In this document: in pieces, positions 1 to 7,760 of the stretch | Numbering within the stretch: position 1 is the first letter of the stretch | Layout of the letters: each line of letters opens with the position of its first letter | Assembly (NCBI GenBank): GCA_016194705.1 | Contig: JACQAZ010000030.1 | Location: 62,001 to 126,000 of the forward strand | DNA: 64,000 nt | Reading direction: 5' to 3' | DNA from: Elusimicrobiota bacterium | GTDB taxonomy: Bacteria > Elusimicrobiota > Elusimicrobia > UBA1565 > UBA9628 | Translations under genes and position numbers: made by a program | The notes under the pieces: model-generated | Seen by the model: the letters and a program-made list of their open reading frames with translations, nothing else | Database searches by the model: none | Told to the model about the DNA's origin: nothing

Positions 1-2806
1 AGGAGCCGTCGAGCTCGGTGCGCGCCTTGTAGATCTGGTCGTCGTAGGCGAGGATGAGGTCCTTCTCCTTCTGAATGAGCGTGGTCTCGGTCTCCTTCTG
101 GCGCGCCCGCACCGAGTCCTCGAGCATCCGGTCGCGGTTTTGGTAGGAGATCTCGAGTTCCTGCTTTCTCGCCTGCAGGTCTCGGTCGCGACTGATCTCC
201 CAGTCGCGGCGTTCCTTGTCGAGCGCGTCGCGCTGCTCCTTGAGCCACGTGGCTTCGCGCGAGCTCAGGTTCTGCTGGAGCTCCGCCTCGCGCTTGATCC
301 AGGCCTCCTGGAACTGATTCTCGACCTTGGCGAGCTCGGACAGGCGGTCGTCGACCGCCTTCTTGAGGGCAAGCTCCTTCTGACGGAACTTCTCCTGAAG
401 CTCCCCGTCCTTGTTGCGCGCCTCGATCATGAGCTGGAGCCGCAGGCCCTCGAGCTCCTCGTGGCGCCTGGCCCAGTGCTCGTCAAGCTCGGCCGACCTG
501 CGCGTCGCGGACGTCTCGACCTCCTTGACCTTCTGGGCGAACTTCTCCTCGAGTTCCTGGCGCATGGCCTGCATCAGGGCTTCCTTTTGCCGGTAGCCCT
601 GCTCGAGGCGCTCGCGGTCGGCGTTGAGCAAGGTCTCGCGCTGGGAGACCCAGTCGCGCTCGCGCTGCGACCAGGCTTCCTGCAGCTGGGCCTGCTCGCG
701 GACGTACTTCTCGCGCAGCAGAGTCTCCGCCGCGGCCGCCCGGGCCTCGAGGGCGCTTTTTTCGCGCGTCAGGGCTTCTTCGTAGGAGCGGCGGAAGATC
801 TCTTCCTTCTTGGCCACCTCCTCTTTGAGCTGTGCTTCCTTGGCGAAGATCTCGCTGCGCAAGACCTTCTCCTTCTCGAGGTAGGCGCCCTCGAGGCGCT
901 GGGACATGTCCCTGTACCTGCCCTCCTGGGCCGCCCGCTCCTCGGCCAGGCGCGCCGCGTGGCGGGCCTCCAGCCCTTTCTCGAACTCGCGCTGGGTCGA
1001 CTCGAGGGACTGGCGCTCGGAAGCCATCCTCTGGCGGAAGGCGTCCTCGAGCTCCTTAAGGCGCGCGTCGTGGCGCGCCTGGAGCTCCGCGGACTCCTTA
1101 AGGTTCTTCTGCGCCAAGTCCTTGCGCAGCTCCTCGGCGGCGCCCTCGGAGGCCTTGAGCCAATGGGTCTGCTCTTCGGCGACCGCGCGGCGAAGCTCGG
1201 CCTCGCGCGCCTGGTAGGCGAGCCCGAGCCGCTCCTCTTTCTCCGAGAGCTGCTGGGCGCGCGAGCGGCGCTCGCCGTCGAGCTGGGCCAGGGCATTGGC
1301 GCGCGCGGCCTCCAGGGCCTGGGCGTGCTCCTCCAAGAGCGCCTTCTCGCGCTCGGCCCAACGCTGGCCTTGCGCCTCCTCGAGCTTGACCCGCTCCTTC
1401 TCGAAGGACTTCTGGAACTCGCGGCGCTCCGCCTCCATCTGCTCGCGGCTCTTGAGCAGCGCCTCATGGAGCTTGGCCTGGTGCGCTTCCCACTGCTGGC
1501 GCTCCTTCGAGATCCACGCCTTCTCCATGTCCGAGAACTTGCGCGCGAGCTCCTCTTCCTTGAGCCGGTAGTGGTCCTGCAGCTCGCGCTCGTGCTGGAA
1601 GAGGTCCTCCTCCTTTTTCTCGTAGGCGGACTCGAGATTCTTCATCTGCTCGAAAACGGTGCGCTCGCGCTCGGCGAACTCGCGTTCGAGGGCCTCGCGC
1701 TGGAGGGCGAACTCGGCGCGGTGCCGGGCCAAGTTCTCGTCGAGCTTGCGCTCGTGGGTGCGCCAGAGATCCTTGTCCTTGGCTACGAGCTGATCCTGCA
1801 GGGCCTGGTACTTGGCCAGGCTTTCGGCTTCCTTCGCCTCGAAATGGGCCATGACGTCGCGCTGGCGGATGCGCAGCTCGTCCTCGAGGCGCGCGTTCTT
1901 GTCCCTGAAGTGCTCCTCGAGGAACTTGCGCTCGGCCTCGAGGCGTTCCTGGAGGTGCGACCACTCCTGCTGGGACTTGAGGCGGCTCTCCTTCTCGGCG
2001 GCCTCCAGGTTCTTATGCGTCTCGGCGTCGAGCTTGCGGCGCCGTTCCTCGAGCTCGTCCTCCTTGCGCCTGAGCCAGCCTTCGTTGTGGAGGACCTTGG
2101 CCTCGAACTTCTCCTGGAGGCTGGCTTCCTCGCGGGCCAGCAGTTCCCTGTTGTGGCGGACGAGCTCCTCCTCGAACTTCTCGTATTTGCGGCGGAACTC
2201 CATCTCTTTGGCCTTGATCTGCTCGTCGAGGAGACGCTGCTGGCCCTCGAGGTCGCGCTCGCGCGAGCGCGTGAGCTCGGATTGAATCTTGAGCCGCTCG
2301 AGCAGGGACTCCTTGGTCTGCTCGAGGGCCTCCTCCTGGTGCTGGAGCACCGACTGCATCTCGTGCTCGGCGGCCTCGCGGGCCTCCTTGACGGCGTCGA
2401 TCATCTGGCGGCGCAGGGCGCCGACGAGGCCCTCCTTGGCGGCGATCTCGCGCTTGAGGGCGTCGATGTGCAGCTCGAGCTGGTGGCGTTCCTCGCGGAC
2501 GTTGGCGTCCTCGTCTCGGATGAGCTCCTCGCGCAGCTCCTTGCGCAGGCTCTCCTCCATCTTCTTGTGGTCCTGCACGGAGGCTTCCCAAACTTGGATC
2601 GTCTGTCGCCAGCGCTTGATCGCCTCCTCCTTCTGGGCGACCTCCTCGGCGAGCTGCTTGGCCGCCTGCGCGGCGCGGTCGCGCTCCTCGCGCAGCGTGC
2701 CGGCCTCCCCGTTCATCTTGTGGATGCGCTCGAGCGCCCAGCGCAGCGCCAGGCGCGCGGTCTCGAGGTCGTTGACGGCCGAGGCGTCGAAGTATTCCTG
2801 TTCCAT
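1..2806 (-). CDS. long coiled-coil protein (C-terminus outside window)
   Basis: The frame is open from the ATG at 2806 to the window edge, giving 935 codons without a stop. The protein starts MEQEYFDASAVNDLETARLA and is then almost entirely Glu/Lys/Arg/Gln/Leu/Ala heptad-type sequence with tryptophans recurring along its length, which predicts one very long alpha-helical coiled coil. No signal peptide, membrane segment or enzymatic motif is visible. A structural, scaffolding or SMC-like role is possible but cannot be assigned. The opposite strand of this gene is a long Leu/Val-rich open frame, which is only the antisense of Glu/Asp codons. The 3' end and full length are unknown. Confidence 0.85.
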   Translation of the reverse strand, partial: MEQEYFDASAVNDLETARLALRWALERIHKMNGEAGTLREERDRAAQAAKQLAEEVAQKEEAIKRWRQTIQVWEASVQDHKKMEESLRKELREELIRDEDANVREERHQLELHIDALKREIAAKEGLVGALRRQMIDAVKEAREAAEHEMQSVLQHQEEALEQTKESLLERLKIQSELTRSRERDLEGQQRLLDEQIKAKEMEFRRKYEKFEEELVRHNRELLAREEASLQEKFEAKVLHNEGWLRRKEDELEERRRKLDAETHKNLEAAEKESRLKSQQEWSHLQERLEAERKFLEEHFRDKNARLEDELRIRQRDVMAHFEAKEAESLAKYQALQDQLVAKDKDLWRTHERKLDENLARHRAEFALQREALEREFAERERTVFEQMKNLESAYEKKEEDLFQHERELQDHYRLKEEELARKFSDMEKAWISKERQQWEAHQAKLHEALLKSREQMEAERREFQKSFEKERVKLEEAQGQRWAEREKALLEEHAQALEAARANALAQLDGERRSRAQQLSEKEERLGLAYQAREAELRRAVAEEQTHWLKASEGAAEELRKDLAQKNLKESAELQARHDARLKELEDAFRQRMASERQSLESTQREFEKGLEARHAARLAEERAAQEGRYRDMSQRLEGAYLEKEKVLRSEIFAKEAQLKEEVAKKEEIFRRSYEEALTREKSALEARAAAAETLLREKYVREQAQLQEAWSQRERDWVSQRETLLNADRERLEQGYRQKEALMQAMRQELEEKFAQKVKEVETSATRRSAELDEHWARRHEELEGLRLQLMIEARNKDGELQEKFRQKELALKKAVDDRLSELAKVENQFQEAWIKREAELQQNLSSREATWLKEQRDALDKERRDWEISRDRDLQARKQELEISYQNRDRMLEDSVRARQKETETTLIQKEKDLILAYDDQIYKARTELDGS

Positions 2807-2891
2807 GGAGGCTTCCTTTAGTAGATGCCCTCGGGAGGCTCCGTAATGATGCCAGGAGCGTGTTACGTTTTCAATAACGGAACTTTGGGTC

Positions 2892-2932
2892 TTGACAAAA
2901 CTGGATTAGTGTACTATAACACTAGTACACTA
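2892..2932 (+). promoter_or_regulatory. sigma70-type promoter with overlapping YtrA-type operator
   Basis: TTGACA at 2892-2897 and TATAAC at 2915-2920 are separated by 17 nt. A perfect inverted repeat, TAGTGTACTA (2907-2916) and TAGTACACTA (2923-2932), overlaps the -10 and runs into the start codon of the GntR gene. Such GTGTACTA/TAGTACAC palindromes are typical of YtrA-family autorepressors. Binding should block RNA polymerase. The predicted transcript would have only about 5 nt of leader. Confidence 0.85.
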
Positions 2933-3303
2933 TGATCCAGATCGACGCGGCCTCCCCGGTCCCCATCAACGATCAGATCAAGGCCGGCCTGCGCGGCTTG
3001 GTCGCGCGCGGCCTTCTCAAGCCGGGGGACCAGGCGCCGTCGGTCCGCGGCTTGGCCGCCAGCCTGAAGGTCAATCCGAACACCGTCGCCCGCGCGTTTC
3101 GCGAACTCTCGCTCGAAGGATTCTTGGAGAGCCGGCGGGGCGAGGGCAACTACGTGTCCGACAAAGCCAAGCGTCAGGTCCAGCAGGATCTGGAATGCGT
3201 TCGCGCCGATCTGATGGAGGCCGTGCGCGCGGCCCGGCGCGGCGGGCTCGATTGGCGCGCCATCGAGACGGCGGTCAAGAAGCTGCAGGCGGAGGACAAA
3301 TGA
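2932..3303 (+). CDS. GntR-family (YtrA-type) transcriptional regulator
   Basis: This 123-aa protein has the usual YtrA-type opening (MIQIDAASPVPINDQI) followed by a winged helix-turn-helix at about residues 30-75 (PSVRGLAASLKVNPNTVARA) and a short C-terminal helical tail instead of a ligand-binding domain. YtrA-like regulators normally repress an adjacent ABC exporter and respond to cell-envelope stress or antibiotics. The gene lies directly behind its presumed operator and overlaps the following ATPase gene by 4 nt (ATGA), so autoregulation of the three-gene operon is the natural reading. The inducer is not evident. Confidence 0.92.
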   Translation: MIQIDAASPVPINDQIKAGLRGLVARGLLKPGDQAPSVRGLAASLKVNPNTVARAFRELSLEGFLESRRGEGNYVSDKAKRQVQQDLECVRADLMEAVRAARRGGLDWRAIETAVKKLQAEDK

Positions 3304-4190
3304 GCCAGGACGATGCCGTGGTCTTGGAGGGCGTGCGCCGTTCGTTCTCCGGCAAGCCCGTGCTGCGCGGGATCACGGCCCGCGCGGGCCGCGGCCGGGT
3401 GATCGGCCTGCTGGGCCGCAACGGCGAGGGAAAGTCGACCTTGATCAAGATCATGCTGGACATCGTGGCCGCCGACGCCGGGCGCCTGGAAGTCCTAGGG
3501 CGGTCTCCCGACGGCAGCGCGGCCATCCGCCGGATCGTCGGCTACGTGCCGGAACGCCCCGTCTTCCACGACTTCATGACGGTCGCAGAGGTGTTCGCTT
3601 TCAGGGAGAGGTTTTTCCCGACTTGGAGCCGCGAGAAGGCGGCGGCGTCCGCGGCGAAGCTGGGACTGGACCCTTCGCAGAAGGTCGCGGGAGCCAGCAA
3701 GGGGACGTTGGGAAAGCTCGCCTGGGTCTGCGCCACGGCCCATCAGCCCGAGCTCCTGCTGCTCGACGAGCCGACCTCGGGGCTCGACGCCTTGGTCCGC
3801 GACGACCTGCTCAGCGGCCTCATCGAGGAGCTGCACGGCTCGGGACGCACGATCCTGGTGGCCAACCATCACATGGAGGAGTTCGCCGGGCTCCTCGACG
3901 AGGTCTGGGTGATGTCGGGCGGGGCGATCACCGGCGTCCACGATATGCAGACCCTGCGCTCGCAGGCCTGCCGCATCCGCGGCCGGCGCAAGGCCGGCGC
4001 GGCGGTGCCGGCGCCGGCGATCGTCCTCTCGGAAGAGGGAAGCCTGGTCGAATGGGCCGCGCTGCGCGCATCCGACGCCGACTGCGTCGCCGCCTCTGGC
4101 GCGCTGGACGGCTTCGAGAAGGAATCGCTGCCTATCGAGGAGATCCTGAAGGCGCTGCTCAAGACCGACGGCGGAGGAAGCCATGATTGA
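3300..4190 (+). CDS. ABC transporter ATP-binding protein (YtrB-like)
   Basis: This 296-aa ATPase has Walker A GRNGEGKST at residues 39-47, Walker B LLLLDEP with D156/E157, an H-loop in ILVANHHMEE, and a degenerate signature (GASKGTLGKL) where LSGGQ is expected; a relaxed signature is common in GntR-linked exporters. The start is the ATG overlapping the GntR stop; upstream in-frame sequence lies inside the regulator gene. It overlaps the permease by 8 nt. The C-terminal 80 residues are variable and may contact the permease or act as a regulatory extension. Confidence 0.93.
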   Translation: MSQDDAVVLEGVRRSFSGKPVLRGITARAGRGRVIGLLGRNGEGKSTLIKIMLDIVAADAGRLEVLGRSPDGSAAIRRIVGYVPERPVFHDFMTVAEVFAFRERFFPTWSREKAAASAAKLGLDPSQKVAGASKGTLGKLAWVCATAHQPELLLLDEPTSGLDALVRDDLLSGLIEELHGSGRTILVANHHMEEFAGLLDEVWVMSGGAITGVHDMQTLRSQACRIRGRRKAGAAVPAPAIVLSEEGSLVEWAALRASDADCVAASGALDGFEKESLPIEEILKALLKTDGGGSHD

Positions 4191-6105
4191 TCTCGCCAAG
4201 CTGGAGCTGCGCAAGGGCCGCGACCTGTTCGCGGGGATGGCCGGGATCTTTCTGGCGTCCTTGCCGCTTTTCTCGCTCATCGCGCGCATGAACCACTACT
4301 CGGTCCTCCATGCTCTCAACGCAACACTCCTGTTCTGGACCGTGATCGGCCTGCCTTTCGTCGCGCTGCTGTTTGGAGCCTACGGCGGAGCGGCCCTGCG
4401 CCATGAGCCCTTGCTCTCGGCGGAGGAGCCTTTGCCGTCCTCTCCGTTCCAGCGGGTGGGCGCGGCGGCCCTCGCCGGAGCGGCTTATCTCGCGCTGATG
4501 ATCCTTCTCGTCCTGGCTGCGGCGAGCCTGCTGAGCTATGATTTCCGCGCGTCGCTGGGCGCGCACGAGTTCGCGCGCGTGTTCGTCATCCCCTACGTCC
4601 CCATCGAGGTTTTCGCGATCCTCTACGGGTTCCTGCTGGCTTTTGTCCTCGCCTATCTCTTGGGAAACAGCGTCGGCGGCGGCGCGCTGGCGCTGGTGCT
4701 GGCGGGCGCCGTGACGGGGAGCCTGACCCGAAGCTTCGCGGACCACGCGATCTACGGCCCCCGCTCGCCCCTCTGGCCCTGCGTGGTCTTCGTCTGCGCG
4801 GTCTGCCTGGCCGCGGCCTTCAAATGCCTGCGCCGGGGCGCGGTCTGGCTCGAGCGCAGCGAGAACGGGGGCATGCTCAAAGGCCTCAAGATCGCCGGCA
4901 TCCTCGTCGCGGCGACCTTCGTTTCGCTTTTCGCGGGAGGCGTGGTCGAGGAAAGGACCGCGAGGTCTCTGCAGTTGGCGCAAGCTCACTACTGGATCCC
5001 GTGGCATTCGGGAGCTCGGGTTCCGCTGCCGGAGCCTAGGGGAGCGGCCCTGCTGGAAGCCGTCGACGGGACCTTGGCCTGGGTCGCCCCCGAGAAAGGA
5101 GTGGCCTTGGCGGTCCCCCGCCACGACCATACTCCCCATCAGATCCTGGGCGGGATGTTCGCCTACGAGATCAAAGGTCTCGCCTGGGACGATCGAGGAC
5201 GGCTCTGGCTCATGCGGCGGGCGGACTCCCCCGGCCAGTGGGAGGTCCTCTCGGGCCGCCCGGGCGGCCGGCTCGAGCTGAAGGCGGCGTTTCCCGCCTT
5301 TGAGAAGCGCGACGCCTGGCTGCTCGTCATCGGCGACTGTCCGGTGCTCGAGACGCGGGAATCCTCGGATTCCCCGGCGCGGTTCGCGGAGATACTCGGC
5401 TCGTCGAGGCTTCAGTGGAAGCCGCGCGACCAGGTCTGCCGGGCGTCGCGCGATCCCTTCGCGACTTTGGATGACGGCGGGACCGTCCTGACGCAGCGCA
5501 AGCCCGACGGCTCGCGTCGGACCTGGCGCTTGCCCGGACGCGACGCCTTCCGCGGGCTGAAGAACCGAGGGCTCGTGGAAGCGGCGATGTTCGCAGGGCA
5601 TCCATATTTTCTGGTCCCGGTGGTGCTGCCCCGCGGGCGCTACGGCCTGGCCGTGTGCGGCGAGGACGGCTCCGTTCGCCTCGAGTGGGAGATGCCTGGT
5701 CGATGGGGCTGGGGCTTCGCTTTCGACGTCGCGCCTGACGGCACGGTTTCGGATTGGTTTTGGAAAGATGAGCGGCGTCATCTCTTGGCGGCCACGAAGG
5801 ACGGCCGATTCCTGCCTCCCGTCGCTGTGGAGGGGCTCCCTTCGCGTGAAGCGGTCCCGATCGAACGCTCCGTCGTGCATGAGGCGGCCGGACACGCTTG
5901 GATCCTCTACGACGATCGGGAGCTCATCGAGATCGAGCTGGCCGAAGGCAAGGCGGTCCATCGCTGGCGGCTTCCCGATCCTCAACCCATGCTGGTTCAC
6001 AACATGAAGCTGGTCGAGGCCGTGGAGGAGGGTCTGTTCGTCCGTACGTCAGGCGCGCTCTACTTCTACGACTGGCAGGGCCGGCGGCGCAGGGTCCCGC
6101 TTTAG
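4183..6105 (+). CDS. ABC exporter permease with large C-terminal extracytoplasmic domain
   Basis: This 640-aa protein has about seven hydrophobic segments in the first 265 residues, which would be the transmembrane half of the exporter. A soluble region of about 370 residues follows, rich in W/G/D turns (for example GMFAYEIKGLAWDDRGRLWL) and resembling a beta-propeller. A good ribosome site (GGAGGAAG) precedes the ATG. It is the last gene of the GntR-ABC operon. The substrate is unknown; given the YtrA context, export of a peptide or envelope-active compound or a sensing role is plausible. The propeller-like assignment rests on repeat-like strand patterns only. Confidence 0.75.
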   Translation: MIDLAKLELRKGRDLFAGMAGIFLASLPLFSLIARMNHYSVLHALNATLLFWTVIGLPFVALLFGAYGGAALRHEPLLSAEEPLPSSPFQRVGAAALAGAAYLALMILLVLAAASLLSYDFRASLGAHEFARVFVIPYVPIEVFAILYGFLLAFVLAYLLGNSVGGGALALVLAGAVTGSLTRSFADHAIYGPRSPLWPCVVFVCAVCLAAAFKCLRRGAVWLERSENGGMLKGLKIAGILVAATFVSLFAGGVVEERTARSLQLAQAHYWIPWHSGARVPLPEPRGAALLEAVDGTLAWVAPEKGVALAVPRHDHTPHQILGGMFAYEIKGLAWDDRGRLWLMRRADSPGQWEVLSGRPGGRLELKAAFPAFEKRDAWLLVIGDCPVLETRESSDSPARFAEILGSSRLQWKPRDQVCRASRDPFATLDDGGTVLTQRKPDGSRRTWRLPGRDAFRGLKNRGLVEAAMFAGHPYFLVPVVLPRGRYGLAVCGEDGSVRLEWEMPGRWGWGFAFDVAPDGTVSDWFWKDERRHLLAATKDGRFLPPVAVEGLPSREAVPIERSVVHEAAGHAWILYDDRELIEIELAEGKAVHRWRLPDPQPMLVHNMKLVEAVEEGLFVRTSGALYFYDWQGRRRRVPL

Positions 6106-6199
6106 GCCCAAGGGCCGCTCCGGGGGTGGGTCTTTAGACTCGCCGAAAAGCTCCCCAAGGGCCCTGCGTGCCTAGGCCCGCAGGGGCTAGAATGTCCTC

Positions 6200-7714
6200 A
6201 TGCGCATCTCCTCGGCGCTGTTGGCGCTCCTGCTCGCCTCGCCCGCCTTCGCGGCTCTGGGCGTCCCCGAGGGCGGACTTCCCGCCGGTCGGCTGGCCGT
6301 GGTCCCCGTCGTCTCGGCCCGTCAATCCACGCTCGGGACCTGGAATATCCTGCAAGGGTTCATGCGCGACGGCGGCTCCTCGCTGCCGGGCGCCGCCGGG
6401 ATCGCCTCGCTTGACGCCCAGGCCGGCCGCTACGCGGCCGGAGCCTTGCTCGGGCGCGTGCCGCCGGTGCTGTGGGCCGAGCTCATGATGAAGAAGGACC
6501 TCGACGAGGCCGAGCGCGGCCGCATCGTCGCCGCCTTTTCGGTCTACCTCGCTCAAACCTCCGAGGCCGCGGCTCACGACAACGCGGACGTCCTGGCGCG
6601 CCTGCAAAGCGAGATCGACGCGGGCCGCCTCGGTGCGGCGGACCTCGAGGACGCGGCGGCAGCACTCAGAGGCCTAGCCGCCCACAGCCCGGGGCTGCGG
6701 GCCAGCCTCTCCGAGGTCGCCTCCGCGCTGGAGGTCCAAAAAAGCCGCGGGATTTCAGCGGGCGTCGCAGGAACCGCGGCGTCTTGGCTCGAGGGCAAGA
6801 AGCCCGAGCAGTTGGGGCCCGGCGTGGCGGGTCGGGAGGGCGCCGGGACGCAAGCCCTCGCTCCGACCTCGCCCGCGGCACAGCAGCGCGCGGAGCCTCT
6901 CCCGGCTCCTGCGCCGAGCGCCGCTCCAGCGTGGCGCTCGAAGCTCAAGGCCGTCCTGCAATGGGGCGCGCCGATCCTGGCGATGATCGGACTTTTCATC
7001 GGCATCGATTGGGGGACCAAGGCCTTCGCCGCCCAGCATCTCTTCACCGCCTTCCACGAAGCCGCCTGGCGCGCGCCGTTCATGGCGGTCATCATTCCCC
7101 TCATCGCCCTCACCGCGTACAATGCCCGCGCATCCCTCCTGGACGACCATCGCGCCTGGAAGTGGTCATTCAAAGAGATCCGCAACGGCCGTCTGGGCTG
7201 GCACCGCGGCGAGGTGCCGGGACTCGGCAAGGCGATCAAGGACCACCCGTCTCTGCGCCGGGCCGTGCGGCTCTACGACATCTCGATCGCCATGATGCTC
7301 GGCGGGATGCTCGCCAACGGAATCGATCTGCTGCGACTGGGCGGGGCCCTGGACTGGATCCCGGTGGGCCGCTCGCTCATGAATTTCGCCGACATCGCGC
7401 TGCTGACGGGGCTGGCGTTCTTCCAAGTGGCGAGTCATTTTTTCGCGAGGGCGGCCGAGGCGGAGCATGACCACAAGATCCTGCGCTTCAACACGGTCGG
7501 CTTCCTGGGCCTTCCGCTGGTGGGCTTCTTTGTCGCCTGGGTCTTCGGCACCGCGTCCGGTGGGGGGCTCTTGGATGTGGCGCTCAAGAACATCGGCTAC
7601 CTTTATCTGATGGGCTTCTCGATGCTCATCGGCATCTCCCGCTACCTCTGCGCTCTGGTCATCAACCGCTACGCCGCCAAGTTCAACGCGGAACAAGACC
7701 AGAAGAAAGCCTAG
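6200..7714 (+). CDS. secreted/membrane protein with signal-peptidase-II-like (LspA) domain
   Basis: The 504-aa product begins with a clear signal peptide (MRISSALLALLLASPAFA), continues with about 230 Ala-rich, helical residues, and ends in a membrane domain of about 5-6 segments. That domain carries LspA-like motifs: IDWGTKAF (D270), GGMLANGIDLLRLGGALDW (D376, D385) and NFADIALLTG (D398). In LspA the catalytic Asp pair sits in the V-V-D-F-I and F-N-x-A-D motifs, which align with D385 and D398. The usual Arg after the GN-IDR motif is Leu here. Normal LspA is about 160 aa, so this is an enlarged relative or fusion. TAGAAT lies 6 nt before the ATG, suggesting a leaderless mRNA. Confidence 0.7.
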   Translation: MRISSALLALLLASPAFAALGVPEGGLPAGRLAVVPVVSARQSTLGTWNILQGFMRDGGSSLPGAAGIASLDAQAGRYAAGALLGRVPPVLWAELMMKKDLDEAERGRIVAAFSVYLAQTSEAAAHDNADVLARLQSEIDAGRLGAADLEDAAAALRGLAAHSPGLRASLSEVASALEVQKSRGISAGVAGTAASWLEGKKPEQLGPGVAGREGAGTQALAPTSPAAQQRAEPLPAPAPSAAPAWRSKLKAVLQWGAPILAMIGLFIGIDWGTKAFAAQHLFTAFHEAAWRAPFMAVIIPLIALTAYNARASLLDDHRAWKWSFKEIRNGRLGWHRGEVPGLGKAIKDHPSLRRAVRLYDISIAMMLGGMLANGIDLLRLGGALDWIPVGRSLMNFADIALLTGLAFFQVASHFFARAAEAEHDHKILRFNTVGFLGLPLVGFFVAWVFGTASGGGLLDVALKNIGYLYLMGFSMLIGISRYLCALVINRYAAKFNAEQDQKKA

Positions 7715-7760
7715 CCGCGCGGCGCATCGCGAGGGGCAATTTGATAAGATCGCCTCTCCC

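Noticed and set aside
140..2821. 893-aa Leu/Val-rich open frame on the plus strand
   Set aside because: It is codon-for-codon antisense to the Glu/Lys-rich coiled-coil gene on the minus strand, whose protein is far more natural.
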